A DNA stretch of 64,000 nucleotides from Knoellia subterranea KCTC 19937 (lineage in GTDB: Bacteria; Actinomycetota; Actinomycetes; Actinomycetales; Dermatophilaceae), in the NCBI RefSeq assembly GCF_000768685.1, contig NZ_AVPK01000006.1:62001-126000 (forward strand), in the 5' to 3' direction. Below are positions 62,060 through 64,000 of the stretch, in pieces (within the stretch, counting starts at the first letter, position 1; each line of letters begins with the position of its first letter). The position numbers and the translations under genes were made by a program. The notes beneath the pieces are model-generated. The model made no database searches. It was given only the letters and a program-made list of their open reading frames with translations, and was not told where the DNA came from.

Positions 62060-63176
62060 CGCAGCGGTGACGGTCCGTCCGCAGGGCATGAGCGTGCGGC
62101 TCAAGCTCACGCTGAGCTACGCCGCCTTCCTCATCGTGGCCGGCGCGATCCTCCTGGCCGTCGTGTGGCTCTGGTTGCTGCGCTACGTCCCGGACGTCAT
62201 CATCGCGCGCGGGCCGGGGACCCCGAACCGCGGCGACCTGCAGCGCGCGTTCGTCCCCAAGGCCGCCTGGGCCATGTTCTTCATCGTCGTCTTCGGGCTG
62301 GTTGGCGGATGGCTGCTCTCCGGCTGGATGCTCGCCCCGCTCAACCGCATCACGCGCACGACCCGACTCGTGGCGGACGGGTCGCTGTCGCAGCGCATCC
62401 GCCTGGAGGGTCCCCGCGACGAGTTCCGGGAGCTGTCCGACGCGTTCGACACGATGCTCGATCGACTGGAGGCGCACGTCGAGGAGCAGAAACGCTTCGC
62501 GGCCAACGCTTCTCACGAACTCCGCACACCACTGGCGATCACCCAGACCCTGCTCGACGTGGCCCGCAACGACCCGGCACGCGAGTCCGACGACCTGCTC
62601 GACCGGCTGCACGCCGTCAACGTTCGCGCCATCGACCTCACGGAGGCACTGCTCCTGCTGAGCCGGGCAGATCGTCGCGCGTTCACCCGAGAGCCCGTGG
62701 ACCTGTCGCTGCTCGCCGAGGACGCTGCCGAGACCTTCCTCCCGCTCGCCGAGTCCCGTGGCGTCACCCTCGAGGTCGACGGGGATGCGGCGCCCACCGA
62801 TGGCTCGCCCGCGCTCCTGCTGCAGCTCGTCACGAACCTCGTGCACAACGCGGTCGTCCACAACCTCGCCGAGGAAGGGCGCGTCTGGGTGTCCACTGCC
62901 GCCGGCCAGCGGCGGTGCGAGCTGGTCGTCGAGAACACTGGCCCCGTCGTCAGCGGCTCGCAGCTCGCGACCCTCGTCGAACCCTTCCAGCGCGGCGCCG
63001 GTCGCACCCGCACCGACCACGGGGGTGTGGGACTCGGCCTCGCCATCGCCAAGGCCATCACCGAGGCGCACGACGGCACGCTCGCCCTCGCCCCGCGCGA
63101 GGGAGGAGGCCTCCGCATCACGGCACGCTTGGCGCGAACCAGTCGCGAAGCCACCGCCGGGTCAGTCGTCGAGTAG
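62043..63176 (+). CDS. VanS/EnvZ-like sensor histidine kinase
   Basis: Sensor kinase of 377 residues. Two transmembrane helices (about 21-47 and 74-96) enclose a short extracytoplasmic loop, then HAMP, HisKA with ANASHELRTPLAITQTLL and HATPase with VENTGPVVS and GVGLGLAIAKAI. The small sensor loop fits membrane- or cell-wall-stress sensing. ATG 62043 is chosen; ATG 62088 is an alternative. It overlaps the ankyrin gene 3' end on the other strand by 15 bp. Confidence 0.93.
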   Translation: MATPPDAAVTVRPQGMSVRLKLTLSYAAFLIVAGAILLAVVWLWLLRYVPDVIIARGPGTPNRGDLQRAFVPKAAWAMFFIVVFGLVGGWLLSGWMLAPLNRITRTTRLVADGSLSQRIRLEGPRDEFRELSDAFDTMLDRLEAHVEEQKRFAANASHELRTPLAITQTLLDVARNDPARESDDLLDRLHAVNVRAIDLTEALLLLSRADRRAFTREPVDLSLLAEDAAETFLPLAESRGVTLEVDGDAAPTDGSPALLLQLVTNLVHNAVVHNLAEEGRVWVSTAAGQRRCELVVENTGPVVSGSQLATLVEPFQRGAGRTRTDHGGVGLGLAIAKAITEAHDGTLALAPREGGGLRITARLARTSREATAGSVVE

Positions 63177-63833
63177 AGCCGCGATCTCGTCAAAACCCTT
63201 GATGCGGGCGTGTTCCAGAGCCGTCACGTCGTCCTTGTCGGCGATGGACCGGTCCGCTCCCGCGTCGAGCAGGATCCGCACGATCTCCTGGTGACGCTCG
63301 CCGCCGTCGCCGAGGATGACGGCTTCGAGCAGAGCGGTCCACCCGAGGTCGTTGACGTGGTTGACGTCGATGTCGGTCCGGACGACGCGGCGCACGTAGT
63401 CGACGTGTCCCCGCTCGCTCGCCGGAATGATCGACACCCCGCCGTAGCGGTTCTTGATGGTCAGATCCGGCTTCGCGGGGAGCAGCACCTCGACCATGGC
63501 GACGCTGCCGGTGACCCCGGTGACGAGCCACGGGGTGTCGTGCCGGCCGTCGAGAGCGTCCGGCGAAGCGCCCTGCGTCAGGAGCAGCTGGGCGACCTCG
63601 ACGTGATCGCCGGTCACGGCGAGCAGCAGTGGTGTGCGCTGCTGCTCGTCACGGGCTTCCACATCGGCACCTGCCTCGAGCGCCTGGGCCACCCCGCCGG
63701 TGTCACCGTCTCGTGCCGCGACGAGCAGCTCGGAATCGGCGTCGCCGGACCGTGCGGAACGCTCCGTTGAGGTGCACGCGGACGTCATCCATCCGAACGC
63801 GACGAGCAGCAGCACACTGAGGATTCGGGTCAC
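63162..63833 (-). CDS. Ankyrin-repeat lipoprotein
   Basis: Lipoprotein of 223 residues: signal with lipobox TSAC (Cys20) and about five ankyrin repeats. These include AARDGDTGGVAQALEAGADV, RTPLLLAVTGDHVEVAQLLL, and a C-terminal TALEHARIKGFDEIAALL. It probably mediates a protein-protein contact at the outer face of the membrane. GTG 63833 start; partner unknown. It is divergent from the FAD-linked oxidase gene at the window end. Confidence 0.88.
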   Translation of the reverse strand: MTRILSVLLLVAFGWMTSACTSTERSARSGDADSELLVAARDGDTGGVAQALEAGADVEARDEQQRTPLLLAVTGDHVEVAQLLLTQGASPDALDGRHDTPWLVTGVTGSVAMVEVLLPAKPDLTIKNRYGGVSIIPASERGHVDYVRRVVRTDIDVNHVNDLGWTALLEAVILGDGGERHQEIVRILLDAGADRSIADKDDVTALEHARIKGFDEIAALLDD

Positions 63834-63838
63834 GTTCC

Positions 63839-63844
63839 TAGGAT
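63839..63844 (+). promoter_or_regulatory. Leaderless -10 box TAGGAT
   Basis: TAGGAT is followed by 7 nt and the GTG at 63852. The same site is CCTAGG-palindromic and lies next to the divergent ankyrin start. Confidence 0.5.
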
Positions 63845-63851
63845 GGACGAT

Positions 63852-64000
63852 GTGACCGATCGCAGCGTTGCCGTCGCCGAACTCGTCTCGTCCCTCCCTG
63901 CGGGGGTGGTCGCGACAACACCCGAAGCGCTCGAGAAGTACCGGCAGGACTGGGCCAAGGACCCAGACGCCGGTATGCCGTGTGCGTGCGTTCGCGCCGA
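63852..64000 (+). CDS. FAD-linked oxidase, N-terminal part (cut by window edge)
   Basis: The frame from GTG 63852 is open to the window edge and encodes 49 residues. The stretch ALEKYRQDWAKDPDAGMP followed by CACVRA resembles the N-terminus of GlcD-like FAD-linked oxidases (glycolate or D-lactate type). The usual next element is the FAD-binding PP loop, which lies outside. A TAGGAT box lies 7 nt upstream. Family assignment from this short part is tentative. Confidence 0.65.
   Translation, partial: MTDRSVAVAELVSSLPAGVVATTPEALEKYRQDWAKDPDAGMPCACVRA

Larger units (their letters stand above)
29..63980. repeat. Dispersed GTATGCCG word family (57 copies)
   Basis: The span covers first to last copy; it is not one continuous element. 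By hand I find GTATGCCG on the plus strand starting at 2572, 5859, 8133, 13113, 15935, 19162, 21449, 22981, 25514, 26473, 26969, 31098, 33991, 34584, 36449, 38652, 41959, 42964, 44990, 45465, 49089, 50463, 52509, 53837, 55486, 56919, 57330, 60715, 61320 and 63973. The complement CGGCATAC starts at 29, 174, 1722, 6828, 7929, 9733, 12839, 14380, 16970, 18851, 25046, 27552, 28491, 32222, 34143, 36771, 38270, 39844, 41985, 44380, 46073, 49391, 50825, 52613, 54575, 55272 and 58516. At about 72 percent GC roughly two are expected. Nine copies extend to GTATGCCGTCCGC. Function is unknown. Confidence 0.9.

Noticed and set aside
60598-63176. Vancomycin-resistance cluster
   Set aside because: vanH, vanA and vanX are absent; the peptidase and two-component pair are common chromosomal cell-wall genes.
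29-63980. The dispersed word as a KOPS/FtsK polarity signal
   Set aside because: Orientation is balanced (30 plus, 27 minus), whereas KOPS-type words are strongly strand-biased.
1-64000. CRISPR arrays, tRNA or rRNA genes
   Set aside because: No regularly spaced repeats, cloverleaf or rRNA-like conserved sequence was seen on either strand.

Overview
This 64 kb window is a compact, very GC-rich stretch of actinobacterial chromosome; GC looks to be around 70-72 percent by eye. Mycothiol-type enzymes (an Mca-like amidase and an MDMPI-fold protein), IdeR/DmdR-type iron boxes, GTG starts, TANNNT leaderless promoters and the gene families present all point to Actinomycetota. An Intrasporangiaceae-like member of the Micrococcales is my best guess, but that rank is inference. 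I see no rRNA, tRNA, CRISPR array, insertion sequence or prophage.

Layout. 0-3.6 kb: the tail of an unknown gene, two DnaA-box-like sites and a large SWIM/SNF2 helicase. 3.7-7.1 kb: efeUOB iron uptake behind an iron box. 7.1-14.5 kb: a lipase-like hydrolase coupled to zwf, an MFS/cNMP-binding fusion with a doubtful 5' end, a lipid kinase, a DinB-like protein, a Doc toxin with its antitoxin, and a DUF4328 membrane protein. 14.6-20.2 kb: serS, a NarL-type two-component system and an ABC exporter. 20.3-25.3 kb: a five-gene siderophore uptake and reduction operon under a second iron box. 25.3-33.9 kb: a HAD phosphatase, DUF1206 protein, SpoU methylase, glyoxalase-like protein, a complex palindrome, purB, a DUF1232 protein, a tyrosine phosphatase, a regulator and a secreted subtilase. 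34-41.3 kb: a six-gene minus-strand operon, cydA-cydB-cydD-cydC-blaI-M56, behind a promoter covered by BlaI-like operator boxes. 41.4-49.4 kb: surface and membrane proteins, a HisC-like aminotransferase, an EamA exporter with a divergent LysR regulator, and a serine hydrolase. 49.7-53.4 kb: a 2-oxoacid dehydrogenase operon (E1 alpha, E1 beta, E2) without E3. 53.5-64 kb: an MFS transporter, MarR regulator, MDMPI-like protein, CopD-CtaG fusion, nitrilase, MntA-HepT toxin-antitoxin, Mca, a VanY-like peptidase divergent from a VanRS-like pair, an ankyrin lipoprotein and the start of an FAD-linked oxidase.

The most striking signal is a dispersed word rather than a gene. GTATGCCG (or its complement) occurs 57 times by my hand count, about once per 1.1 kb, on both strands and in every reading frame. 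Where it falls in coding DNA it forces rare ATA, TAT and GCA codons. Nine copies extend to the exact 13-mer GTATGCCGTCCGC, often at gene boundaries, and two form a hairpin between genes. This density resembles DNA uptake sequences or cyanobacterial HIP1. A second family of larger REP-like inverted repeats has three copies, one lying in frame inside cydD. At least fifteen genes have a TANNNT box 6-7 nt before the start codon, so leaderless transcription looks like the normal mode for first genes of operons here.
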